Source of the DNA: an uncultured Clostridium sp.
Lineage (GTDB): Bacteria > Bacillota > Clostridia > TANB77 > CAG-508
Reading direction: 5' to 3'
DNA: 16,792 bases
Assembly: GCA_950059165.1 (NCBI GenBank)
Contig: CATLUC010000027.1
Location: 1 to 16,792 of the forward strand
Part shown: piece by piece, positions 1-6,657 of the stretch
Layout of the letters: the number at the start of each line of letters is the position of its first letter
Numbering within the stretch: the stretch's first letter is position 1
Program-made: the position numbers and the translations under genes
Notes under the pieces: generated by a model
What the model saw: the letters and a program-made list of their open reading frames with translations, nothing else
Told to the model about the DNA's origin: nothing
Database searches by the model: none

Positions 1-41
1 ATTTTCTATAACATAAACACATTTCTAATATATACAACATT

Positions 42-890
42 TTATACATTCAATTCAAAAATTGCAGATGGTGTAGAGCCACCAGTTTGTGGCCAATATT
101 GTAATTTTACTTTGTTACTACGATTATTAACTCCAAAAACCATTTGTGCCTTACATGTAGTTCCAGATATAATTTCTTCTGGATATAATGTAACACTATT
201 AGGATATGTACCACCAACTTCACCTTGTTCATCAACTATTTTAAAATTCATATCACTAATATATGCTGAATCTGTCCTTGAAATATTTTTGTATGTATAG
301 TCAATTAAAAATATTTGTGTATATGGTGCATCTGAAAATTGATTTCTTTCTGACATTTCTCTTATTCCTGTTATTGCAAGACTTACTTGTCCACCATAAT
401 TATCTGTTAATATAACTTCTTGATTTAATCCATATGACTGTTGCTGGCTTGCGTTATTGCTATTATTATTGTCTGTGCTGTTGTTATTTAATGTATTAGA
501 TTCTAATTTGTCCTTAAATTCTTTTGGTGTAATATTGTTTTCTTTCATTAAAGATTTTCCTTCATCTTTTAACTTATTTAATGTTTTTCCATATACTTGT
601 GCATATGCATCATCTTCTGTAGCATTTGAATTAAAAATGTTAGACATTGAATCTTGTACTGTGTAGTACATTATGGCATATCCTGCATAAATAATGTCAT
701 CAGTATCTTTTTTTAATTTTGAATAATCATCCATAATAGTTTGGTAATTGTCTTTTGTTAGTTTTGTGTTTTCGATAGAAGCAATTTTTATAAGTCTGCC
801 AATAAATGCAATTACTAAAATCGCAATAATTATGACAATTCCTAGCTTTACTAATGTAATTCCTTTTTGGTTTTTTAAATTTTTCTCCAT
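42..890 (-). CDS. Pilin-like membrane-anchored protein with DUF4352-like C-terminal domain
   Basis: Predicted 282-residue surface protein; exact function unknown. The N-terminus has a type IV prepilin-like segment: a short basic leader ending KG, then ITLVKLG and a long hydrophobic helix (about residues 11-32). Position +5 after the presumed cleavage Gly is Lys, not the usual Glu. A Ser/Asn-rich linker follows, and then a beta-rich region over roughly the last 115 residues that resembles the DUF4352/DUF5067 (telokin-like, extracellular) group by pattern. The ATG at 890 is chosen over an upstream in-frame ATG at 944 because AGGGG lies seven bases before it. Such leaders are processed by a prepilin peptidase, and one is encoded at 4294-5048. 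It is transcribed away from the M23 gene. There are no in-frame CGG codons. The domain call is by eye; the pilin-like anchor is the firmer part. Confidence 0.75.
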   Translation of the reverse strand: MEKNLKNQKGITLVKLGIVIIIAILVIAFIGRLIKIASIENTKLTKDNYQTIMDDYSKLKKDTDDIIYAGYAIMYYTVQDSMSNIFNSNATEDDAYAQVYGKTLNKLKDEGKSLMKENNITPKEFKDKLESNTLNNNSTDNNNSNNASQQQSYGLNQEVILTDNYGGQVSLAITGIREMSERNQFSDAPYTQIFLIDYTYKNISRTDSAYISDMNFKIVDEQGEVGGTYPNSVTLYPEEIISGTTCKAQMVFGVNNRSNKVKLQYWPQTGGSTPSAIFELNV

Positions 891-922
891 ATAAATTCCC
901 CTTTTCTTTTGTAGTTTATTTA

Positions 923-951
923 ATACTATCATAATATAATGCATTTTGCAA
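923..951 (-). promoter_or_regulatory. Candidate sigma-A promoter for the pilin-like gene
   Basis: On the minus strand TTGCAA (951-946) and TAGTAT (928-923) are separated by 17 bases, and a TG sits one base upstream of the -10 (extended -10). The predicted start would lie about 25 bases upstream of the ATG at 890. Both boxes are imperfect. Confidence 0.45.
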
Positions 952-1010
952 TTGTTTTTTCTTTATAATTTATTACTATGAATTTTTATGTATAAAATTG
1001 TACAAAACTA

Positions 1011-1039
1011 TTGAATCTTTTAACAACTCATGTTATTAT
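1011..1039 (+). promoter_or_regulatory. Candidate extended -10 promoter for the M23 peptidase
   Basis: TTGAAT (1011-1016) and TATTAT (1034-1039) are 17 bases apart, with TG one base upstream of the -10. Transcription would start near 1046. That lies after the only upstream in-frame ATG (1040), so this ATG could not be used and the start must be further downstream. Confidence 0.55.
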
Positions 1040-1075
1040 ATGAAAAACAATAATTTTATCTATTTATTTTTAATC

Positions 1076-1090
1076 GAGGTGATTTTTATT
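1076..1090 (+). promoter_or_regulatory. Strong Shine-Dalgarno leading to an AUU start
   Basis: GAGGTGAT (1076-1083) matches eight bases of the anti-SD complement. At normal spacing in the reading frame lies ATT (1088-1090); there is no ATG, GTG or TTG in frame after it. A GTG at 1079 is part of the SD itself. AUU starts are known in bacteria (infC) but rare. Confidence 0.55.
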
Positions 1091-1670
1091 TTCAAAAGTT
1101 TTAATTATTTATACATATTTGTCTGTATTCTAACTTTTTTTGTTGTCATATTCTTTCTTCCTTTTTCATCAACTAATCCCTCTTATTCAGGTAATACCTC
1201 TGAAATTATAGCAATTAATCCAAATGGATTTGTTTGGCCTATTCCTGGATACAATAAAATCAGTTCTCCATTTGGAAAGCGTCCTTCTCCGACCTCACGG
1301 TGCTTCTTCTTCTCATTCTGGAATTGACATTCCTGCCCCTAGGCGGAACTAAATTTATTGCTCTTCATGATGGAGAAATTACTTTTCGTGATTTTTTAGG
1401 TGCTGGTCGGATATACAATTACTCTATCTTTTGACAATTATAAAGTAAGTTATTGCCATTGTGACCCTAATTTTATTGTTAATGTTGGAGATAAAGTTTT
1501 TCAAGGACAAGTAATTGGAAATGTTGGACCTAAAAATGTTTATGGAGTAAAGGGAAATCAATATCATGATGCACAAGGAAATCCTACAAATGGTGCAACT
1601 ACACGGTTGTCATCTACATTTAGGAATTCGAATTGATGAAAAATATGTAAATCCTATAAATTATTTCTAA
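1088..1670 (+). CDS. M23 (LytM-type) zinc metallopeptidase read through four +1 frameshifts at CGG
   Basis: Peptidoglycan endopeptidase of the M23 family, anchored by an N-terminal membrane segment (about residues 6-27) and acting outside the membrane. Read as one frame it stops soon after each of four CGG codons (1298, 1344, 1408, 1604). Skipping the C of each gives a continuous 192-residue protein: 70 residues, then 15, 21, 65 and 21. The restored protein has the family motifs: SSPFGKRPSP, then SHSGIDIPAPRGT with zinc ligands H76 and D80, then YCHCDP, VGDKVFQGQVIG, and GCHLHLG with ligand H176. The four segments join exactly at conserved glycines, with no other change needed. The start is AUU at 1088, set by a strong SD and a promoter that excludes the upstream ATG. 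A standard pipeline would call this a pseudogene. Decay is unlikely because nothing but the four identical lesions is present. It is convergent with the gene ending at 1929. Confidence 0.85.
1298..1300 (+). other. +1 frameshift site 1 (CGG) in M23 gene
   Basis: TCA CGG TGC in the incoming frame; skipping C gives TCA then GGT GCT TCT, restoring TSGASSSHSGID. Unshifted reading stops after nine more codons. Confidence 0.85.
1344..1346 (+). other. +1 frameshift site 2 (CGG) in M23 gene
   Basis: CCT AGG CGG AAC TAA in the incoming frame; skipping the C of CGG gives AGG then GGA ACT AAA, restoring the APRGTKF motif. Without the shift a stop follows two codons later. The preceding AGG is read normally as Arg. 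Confidence 0.85.
1408..1410 (+). other. +1 frameshift site 3 (CGG) in M23 gene
   Basis: GGT CGG ATA in the incoming frame; skipping C gives GGT then GGA TAT ACA, restoring GAGGYTITLSFDN. Confidence 0.85.
1604..1606 (+). other. +1 frameshift site 4 (CGG) in M23 gene
   Basis: ACA CGG TTG in the incoming frame; skipping C gives ACA then GGT TGT CAT CTA CAT, restoring the zinc-binding GCHLHLG motif and the natural C-terminus at 1670. Confidence 0.87.
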
Positions 1671-1704
1671 TAGGTGCAATCGAGTGATAACGAGTGCGAT
1701 TGGA

Positions 1705-1784
1705 GCAACCTACCTAGAAAAAATTGTCCGTAACTATAAATTACTATATTAGTTATATTACAATTTTTTCTTTTAAAAGGTTGC
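1705..1784. repeat. Long imperfect hairpin in convergent intergenic region
   Basis: Nested arms: GCAACCT (1705-1711) with AGGTTGC (1778-1784), AGAAAAAATTGT (1716-1727) with ACAATTTTTTCT (1760-1771), and TAACTA (1731-1736) with TAGTTA (1750-1755). No U-tract follows either arm, so it is not a textbook terminator. It may be a MITE-like remnant or a structured transcript end. Just upstream CGAGTG is repeated (1681-1686, 1691-1696). Confidence 0.5.
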
Positions 1785-1839
1785 GACACACAAGGAGTTC
1801 AAAATAATATATAATAATAGATTTAAATTATTTACACAT

Positions 1840-1890
1840 AGATGTGTCCCAAATGTCACAAAAAGGGGCAAAAAGAAACGTCCCCAATTG
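1840..1890 (+). repeat. Copy of the dispersed REP-like repeat
   Basis: It begins AGATGTGTCCCAAATGTCAC and ends with AAGAAACGTCCCCAATTGCAC. It matches the arm at 5783-5835 nearly base for base in the same orientation, and the reverse complement of the arm at 5621-5675. A partial second unit follows (1899-1915, ...AAAGGAAACGTCCC). It lies just downstream of the stop at 1929. Confidence 0.7.
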
Positions 1891-1928
1891 CACATTGTAC
1901 CCAAAAGGAAACGTCCCTATTAACAAAT

Positions 1929-2420
1929 TTACATATCATCATCTTCGTCATTACATCCATGGCAACCATGACAGTCGCCTTGGCAAGTGTTTCGGTCATT
2001 TGGCTCAGTTTCTTCTTGTTGTGTTTCTTCATCAACATCTCCTGACCAATCTAGTTCTATAATATTTTGACATTCTGGACATTCGATTTCTGTTTTGTTT
2101 TCGTCTACATCTATGATAAATTCATAGTTACAGTATGGACATACAATTTCAAAATCGAAACCATCTTCTGAATAAATGTCTTTTTCTATATTATTGATGA
2201 CTTGTTGCATTTGTTCCATTTTATTATTTAGTTCGTTTTGTGTTTCTTCTAGCTTTGCCATCTCTTCTTCTTTGTAGTCCATAATATAGTCCATTTGGTC
2301 TAATACAACGTCTACAAAAGAGGTAAACCTTTTTTTTATATATTCTAAATCATCTTTATCTTTTATATTTTTTTCTATGTCATCTAAAAAACTTTTATAT
2401 TCGTTTTTTAATGTACCCAT
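1929..2420 (-). CDS. Coiled-coil / zinc-ribbon protein downstream of efp (CD1247-like)
   Basis: Predicted 163-residue cytoplasmic protein of unknown function. The first 100 or so residues are a charged helical region likely to form a coiled coil. A CPYC...CPEC pair of knuckles follows, a zinc ribbon. The tail is acidic and Cys/His-rich (CQGDCHGCHGC) and ends in a run of Asp, suggesting further metal binding. The ATG at 2420 is preferred over the one at 2462 because AAAGGTGAT precedes it at normal spacing and the longer form would overlap efp. It follows efp by 17 bases and is probably cotranscribed. Small zinc-ribbon proteins of the CD1247 type often sit here in Clostridia; that assignment is from context and pattern only. 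Confidence 0.7.
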   Translation of the reverse strand: MGTLKNEYKSFLDDIEKNIKDKDDLEYIKKRFTSFVDVVLDQMDYIMDYKEEEMAKLEETQNELNNKMEQMQQVINNIEKDIYSEDGFDFEIVCPYCNYEFIIDVDENKTEIECPECQNIIELDWSGDVDEETQQEETEPNDRNTCQGDCHGCHGCNDEDDDM

Positions 2421-2437
2421 ATTGTTTATCACCTTTC

Positions 2438-3004
2438 TTATACTCTTTCCATGTATTCGCAAGTTCTTGTATCAATTTTTAAAATGTCTCCAATGTTTAC
2501 AAATAATGGAACTTGAATTTCTAAACCTGTTTCTAGTTTGGCAGGTTTTCCTGATGTTGTTGTTGTGTTACCACTAAATCCAGGTTCTGTGTATGTAACT
2601 TCTAATTCCACAAATGTTGGTGGTTCTACTGCAAATGTATTTCCTTTATATGATAACATTGTAACTTCCATATTTTCTTTTAAATATTTTAAACAATCTC
2701 CTAATTGGTCTTCATTTAATGGAAGTTGGTCATAAGTTTCGTTATCCATAAAATAATATAAACCTCCATCATTATATAGGTATTGCATTACTTTTTTCTC
2801 TATTTCTGCTGCTGGAAATTTATCTGATGGGTTAAAAGTTTTTTCTAGAGTTGCTCCTGTTATTACATTTTTTAATTTTGTTCTTACAAATGCTGACCCT
2901 TTTCCTGGTTTTACATGTTGGAATTCTACTATTCTATATACATTTCCTTCCATTTCAAATGTTGTTCCATTTCTAAAATCTCCTGCTGAATATACTGCTG
3001 CCAT
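2438..3004 (-). CDS. efp: Translation elongation factor P
   Basis: EF-P binds ribosomes stalled on polyproline and promotes peptide bond formation. The 188-residue product has the normal length and all three beta-barrel domains. HVKPGKGSAFVRTKL near residues 30-44 carries the loop lysine (K35) that corresponds to the modified lysine of Bacillus EF-P. The C-terminus has the OB-fold signature GLEIQVPLFVNIGD followed by IDTRTCEYMERV. The start is the ATG at 3004, with GAGGAG eight bases upstream; an in-frame ATG at 3022 lies upstream of that SD and is rejected. It lies 85 bases after the M24 peptidase, a classical Firmicutes arrangement. There are no CGG codons, so its synthesis does not depend on frameshifting. 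Confidence 0.97.
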   Translation of the reverse strand: MAAVYSAGDFRNGTTFEMEGNVYRIVEFQHVKPGKGSAFVRTKLKNVITGATLEKTFNPSDKFPAAEIEKKVMQYLYNDGGLYYFMDNETYDQLPLNEDQLGDCLKYLKENMEVTMLSYKGNTFAVEPPTFVELEVTYTEPGFSGNTTTTSGKPAKLETGLEIQVPLFVNIGDILKIDTRTCEYMERV

Positions 3005-3089
3005 AATTATTTCTCCTCTCATTTATTTATTATCCTAATTATTTTACTACATTTTTCCAAAAAAAGCAAGCCATTCTTTAATTTAAAAG

Positions 3090-4149
3090 CTAAATTATAA
3101 TATAATTTTTACCAGATTTGGTTAAATTTATACATCCAAATTTAGTAATTTGGATTGTATCTTCAATCCTCACTCCAAACCTACCTGGCAAATAAATACC
3201 TGGTTCATTTGTAACTACCATGTTTTCTCGTAATTGTGTGTCTGAATTATAGCTTATAAATGGTGCTTCATGAATTTCCATCCCTACTCCATGACCTAAA
3301 CTATGTACTAAATCATATCCATTTAGCTTAAAATCATTTTCTACCATTTTGGCTAATATTCTAGTACTTGCCCCATCTTTATATTGTTCTCCAACTTGAA
3401 TTTGATTTTTTAGTACCAAATCATAAATTGGCTTTATTTCTTCTGGCACTTCTCCTACAAAAATTGTTCTTGTCATATCTGAACAATATCCATTTACCTT
3501 ACACCCCATATCAATCGTAATTATATCTTTTTCTTGAATTTTTCGGTCTGTTGGTACAGCATGAGGCTTAGATGTATTTTCTCCGTGAAGCTACAATTGT
3601 TTCAAATGATATTCCATCTGTTCTTTGTTTGTAATATTCTTCAATTTCCTTGGCTATTTGTTTTTCTGTCATACCAGGTTTGATATAAGTTAATAAATAG
3701 TTAAAGCAATGGTCAGTTATTTCACAAGCTTTTTCTATGTTTCTAATTTCTTCTTCATCCTTTATCATTCTTTGCTTTTCTATTATATGTTCTGTTTCTA
3801 CAAAATTGTGAATTTTAAATTTTCTAATATATTCTTTGTATTTTGCATAAGATATGTCATATTCTTCAAACCCAACATTTTCACAAAACATAAAGAAATT
3901 TTCATAGTCATCTTTTGATACATCATGTACATCATATACAATAATTTCATCAAATAATGTTAATGTGCTATGTACTTGTTCAATATAACGTGCATCTGTA
4001 ATAAAAATATTTTCCTTTCTAGTCAATAGCAAAATTCCTTCTGCTTCTATATTTATTAGATAACGTATATTAATTGGATTGGTTAAAATTAGCCCTTGTA
4101 AGTCTAAACTTGACATTTTATTCCTTAACCATTGCAATTTTTCATTCAT
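3090..4149 (-). CDS. Xaa-Pro aminopeptidase-like M24 metallopeptidase with one +1 frameshift at CGG
   Basis: Cytoplasmic M24 dimetal peptidase that removes N-terminal residues preceding proline. The first frame covers residues 1-188 (creatinase-type N-terminal domain, starting NEKLQWLRNKM) and then meets CGG at 3585-3583. Without a shift it ends five codons later. Skipping the C gives a 352-residue protein of normal family length. The junction restores ETIVASGENTSKPHAVPT, a conserved M24 motif. All five metal ligands are present downstream: D213 and D224 (IDMG...CSDMT), H286 (GHGVG), E315 (NEPGIY) and E329 (RIEDT). AAAGGGATG precedes the ATG. It is followed by efp, the usual partner. Family membership is secure; substrate preference is from family knowledge. 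Confidence 0.9.
3583..3585 (-). other. +1 frameshift site (CGG) in M24 peptidase
   Basis: On the minus strand GCT TCA CGG AGA; skipping C gives TCA then GGA GAA AAT ACA TCT, restoring ASGENTSKPH. Codon 189 of the first frame. All codons from here to the next visible frame are open, so only one base needs to be skipped. Confidence 0.9.
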
Positions 4150-4174
4150 TTTTATTTCATCCCTTTCGTTTCGG

Positions 4175-4300
4175 TAGTTGAAAAAGAATTGGATATTTGG
4201 CTAGGCGAATAGGATTTTAATTTATGAGGAGTACAAAGGTACGTTGATTAAATTAAAATCGAAATTTTGGCAACGCCAAATGCCAATTATTTTTCAACTA
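4175..4300. repeat. Inverted-repeat hairpin element between prepilin peptidase and M24 gene
   Basis: Outer ends TAGTTGAAAAA (4175-4185) and its complement ending CAACTA (4300). The arms continue through AATTGG and ATTTGGC on the left and their complements on the right. An inner perfect 12-bp stem, GATTTTAATTTA (4213-4224) with TAAATTAAAATC (4249-4260), encloses a 24-base loop. The right end overlaps the stop codon of the prepilin peptidase (4294-4296). It may be a MITE-like insertion or a transcription barrier; there is no clear U-tract. Confidence 0.6.
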
Positions 4301-5048
4301 TGATACATACCTAAAGTAAAAACTTGCATAAGTATAGTCTTTATTTGTTCAAAAGGCACATACATACTAATAAAAGTTGAAATCACTATAAATGGTCCAA
4401 ATGGTATGTATTCATCTGATTTTTTAATTTTAGTAGCCAATAGAAATATACTAAGGATTGCTCCTATTAAGAAAGACACTAATGTTATAATTATAATGTT
4501 TGATAGACCAAAATATAGTCCCAAAGCTCCCATTAATTTCACATCACCAAATCCCATTGCTTCTTTTCCATAAAATAGCCCTCCGTAATAATGTAATTAA
4601 TAGGAAAATTCCTCCGTCCTGCTAACATTCCAAGTAACATATTGATTGTAATTGCTACATTTGACAATCCATATAAAAAGGCAAAAATGAAACCTATTTC
4701 GAATATTGTTAGGTTCAAACGATTAGGTATTATTTGTAATTTAAAATCTATGACAAATGCTGATATTAACATTGGTGTTAGTATCAAAAATTTTATTAAA
4801 TCTAAATTAGCAATTATCGTATTTTTTATTCCAAATGTATAAATCAAAGTCATGTATATAATTGCTGTTATTAATATTAATATGTAATTTGGTTTAAAAT
4901 TTATTTTATATTCATGAATAATATCTTTTGATATTACACTTTTATATTCTGGTAATCTTTTATTTGCCCAATCTGTTAGTTGGCCTACAATCACTCCAAC
5001 AACTCCTGCAATAACATAATACACAATATGTACATCATTAAAATACAT
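4294..5048 (-). CDS. Type IV prepilin peptidase (A24) with two +1 frameshifts at CGG
   Basis: Polytopic inner-membrane aspartic peptidase that cuts prepilin leaders after the KG. Three frames must be joined: residues 1-144, ten codons, then 96 codons, each joint at a CGG (4616-4614 and 4585-4583). Skipping the C at both gives a 250-residue protein of normal length. The catalytic aspartates lie on opposite sides of the shifts: D101 in FVIDFKLQIIPNRL and D168 in MGFGDVKLMGALG. The restored middle reads AGGGIFLLITLLGG followed by LFYGKEAMGFGD, as in family members. The N-terminal part has VGQLTDWANKRLPEYKS but lacks the paired CxxC motifs of bifunctional enzymes, so it is probably peptidase-only. 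It starts three bases after the yqeG stop. Likely substrates are the pilin-like proteins at 42-890 and 13939-15849. Confidence 0.9.
4583..4585 (-). other. +1 frameshift site 2 (CGG) in prepilin peptidase
   Basis: In the frame set by the first shift, TTA TTA CGG AGG; skipping C gives TTA then GGA GGG CTA TTT TAT GGA, restoring LLGGLFYGKEAMGFGD. Confidence 0.9.
4614..4616 (-). other. +1 frameshift site 1 (CGG) in prepilin peptidase
   Basis: Codon 145 of the first frame: GCA GGA CGG AGG; skipping C gives GGA then GGA GGA ATT TTC CTA, restoring LAGGGIFLLITLL. The second site follows exactly ten codons later. Confidence 0.9.
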
Positions 5049-5051
5049 CTA

Positions 5052-5564
5052 TTATTCCATTCCTTTCTCTTTTTTATATCTCTTCTTAATTTTATTCTCT
5101 AATGGTCTTTTCCATGCAGTATACCAAAAATCTTTTGTAGCAATTGGTTCTACCAATATTGTAAACATATTGCAACGATTACCACCTAAAATATCCGTAA
5201 AAATTTGATCTCCTACAACACCTATATTTTCTGACTCTTCTTTTAATTCTTTTTGTACCTTTAAAAATCCTGTCTTTAATGGCTTTTTTGCTAAATTTAT
5301 ATATGGTATTTGTAAAGCTTTAGCAACACCTTCCACTTTCTCTCTTTGATTTGTATTAGATAATATATATAACTTTATCCCTTGCCTTTTTATCTCTTTT
5401 GCCCAATCAATTACACTTTGTGACAAATTTTTATTATAATCTATTAATGTATTATCAACATCTAAAATTAGAGCTTTTATTCTATTCTCTTGCAAAAACT
5501 CTATTGTGATTAACTCTACCTTATCTATGTACCTGTCTGGATATATTTTCATATTTTTATCCAT
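5052..5564 (-). CDS. yqeG: YqeG family HAD-IIIA phosphatase
   Basis: Small cytoplasmic HAD phosphatase of the YqeG group; physiological substrate unknown. All four HAD motifs are visible in the 170 residues: DVDNT (D35, D37, T39), LSNTN (S69), AKKP (K93/K94) and GDQIFTD (D119, D124). It stops three bases before the prepilin peptidase ATG, so the two are probably cotranscribed. The start is ambiguous. At the ATG at 5564 the SD-like AAAGGA is directly adjacent; a second in-frame ATG at 5552 lies 12 bases after it. Either gives an intact enzyme. The only CGG triplet in the gene is out of frame (ACG GAT). Confidence 0.92.
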   Translation of the reverse strand: MDKNMKIYPDRYIDKVELITIEFLQENRIKALILDVDNTLIDYNKNLSQSVIDWAKEIKRQGIKLYILSNTNQREKVEGVAKALQIPYINLAKKPLKTGFLKVQKELKEESENIGVVGDQIFTDILGGNRCNMFTILVEPIATKDFWYTAWKRPLENKIKKRYKKEKGME

Positions 5565-5620
5565 TCCTTTCTTGGTGCAAAATCCACATATATATTATCA
5601 ATTTGATGGCAGTTTGTCAA

Positions 5621-5836
5621 GGTGCAATTGGGGACGTTTCCTTTTGCACATTTTTGTGACATTTGGGACACATCTTAATATATAATTGTTCAAGAAATAT
5701 AAAAAAAGGTACCATAAAATCAATTTAGAAGTTATGTTAAAATTAGCTTGATAAGCTTTTTGATAATTTTTATATTTTATTATAGATGTGTCCCAAATGT
5801 CACAAAAATGTGCCAAAAGAAACGTCCCCAATGCGA
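5621..5836. repeat. Inverted-repeat (REP/MITE-like) element between yqeG and sleB-like gene
   Basis: Two arms of about 50 bp (5621-5675 and 5783-5835) are nearly perfect inverted repeats. They share TTGGGGACGTTTC, CACATTTTTGTGACATTT and GGGACACATCT. They enclose about 107 bases of AT-rich sequence without a convincing gene. A third arm copy is at 1840-1890. Repeats of this GGGGACGTTTC type in Clostridia resemble REP elements mobilised by IS200-like Y1 transposases (RAYT); that link is inferred. The element abuts the stop of the hydrolase gene (5839) and would form a long stem in RNA. Confidence 0.75.
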
Positions 5837-5838
5837 CA

Positions 5839-6531
5839 TTATTTACAAAATCTGTGTCTACCAATTGTTATTGTCATTGGCCTTGACCATATCCACTTGT
5901 TTGTTGCTGTTGATGGATTGAAGTAATAGATTGCTCCATAGCTAGGATCCCATCCATTTATGGCATCTTGGGCTGCTTTTTTTGCTGTTGAGTCTGCTGA
6001 TAGGTTTATTTGACCATCTCTTACTGCATCAAATGCTCCTGATTGGTATATTACTCCTGATATTGTGTTTGGAAAAGAACTACTTCTTACTCTGTTCATG
6101 ACTACTGCTCCTACTGCTACTTGCCCCGTATATGGTTCTCCTCTTGCTTCTCCATATATTAGTTTTGCAAGTAAATTTACATTGCTAGAGTTGCTAGAAC
6201 TTCCACTGGAGCTAGATGATGAATTTGAGTATATTCCCATTGCTTTTAGTGTTGCAGGTCCTGCTATTCCATCAACTTTTAAACCGTTTTTTCTTTGAAA
6301 GTATTTTACAGCATTTAGTGTTTGTGTTCCATAAATTCCATCTATGTTTCCATTGTAGTATCCCCATCTTTTTAATTTTGTTTGTATTTGTGTTACTTCA
6401 TTTCCTCTTGAGCCGTATTTGGATAATGCTTCTACTGTACTATTTTTATATAGTATATAGAATATTACACTAGCAATTATCATAATTGCTACTAAACATA
6501 TAATTATTGTTTTCTTTTTATTTTTTAACAT
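5839..6531 (-). CDS. SleB-type cell wall hydrolase with peptidoglycan-binding domain
   Basis: Predicted 230-residue lytic enzyme acting on peptidoglycan outside the membrane. Residues 8-28 form a signal anchor. A PG_binding_1 domain spans about 36-98 (SRGNEVTQIQTKLKRWGYYN ... VDGIAGPATLKAMGI). A Ser/Asn linker follows, then a Hydrolase_2 (SleB) domain with LIYGEARGEPYTGQVAVGAV, where E128 is the expected catalytic residue, and a C-terminal GRHRFCK. The ATG at 6531 is chosen over a GTG at 6540 because AAGGTGG lies five bases upstream. SleB proteins degrade spore cortex in spore formers, but similar enzymes serve in vegetative walls, and no germination partner (YpeB) is adjacent. The SD is buried in a hairpin (6532-6574). 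Confidence 0.9.
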   Translation of the reverse strand: MLKNKKKTIIICLVAIMIIASVIFYILYKNSTVEALSKYGSRGNEVTQIQTKLKRWGYYNGNIDGIYGTQTLNAVKYFQRKNGLKVDGIAGPATLKAMGIYSNSSSSSSGSSSNSSNVNLLAKLIYGEARGEPYTGQVAVGAVVMNRVRSSSFPNTISGVIYQSGAFDAVRDGQINLSADSTAKKAAQDAINGWDPSYGAIYYFNPSTATNKWIWSRPMTITIGRHRFCK

Positions 6532-6574
6532 AAAAACCACCTTAAGTGTATTTTTAACATTAAAGTGGTTTTTT
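6532..6574 (-). promoter_or_regulatory. Hairpin sequestering the SD of the SleB-like gene
   Basis: On the minus strand AAAAACCAC (6573-6565) pairs with GTGGTTTTT (6540-6532), extended by a TTAA/TTAA pairing across one mismatch; the loop is 14 bases. The 3' arm contains the SD AAGGTGG. It ends in five U directly before the ATG, so it could also act as a terminator for the gene ending at 6658. Confidence 0.5.
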
Positions 6575-6657
6575 ATACATTTTGGAAATTAATTGTTACA
6601 ACTTAAGTAAATACATAATTATTTAAATATGTTTGTTATTTTAATAAACTGTAATAA

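Noticed and set aside
1341..1346. Site 2 of the M23 gene as a shift at AGG
   Set aside because: Reading AGG as Arg and shifting at the next codon, CGG, gives APRGT, which fits the family motif equally well and matches the other seven sites.
1088..1670. M23 gene as an ordinary decayed pseudogene
   Set aside because: All four lesions are the same type (extra C before GGN at in-frame CGG), and no stops or losses of key residues occur within the restored reading.
1856..2038. Short ORFs around 1842-2062 on both strands
   Set aside because: They overlap the REP-like repeat and the tail of the zinc-ribbon protein in other frames, with no coding signature.
5598..5864. 88-residue minus-strand ORF across the inverted repeat
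   Set aside because: It is made largely of repeat sequence, has no SD and overlaps the end of the hydrolase gene in another frame.
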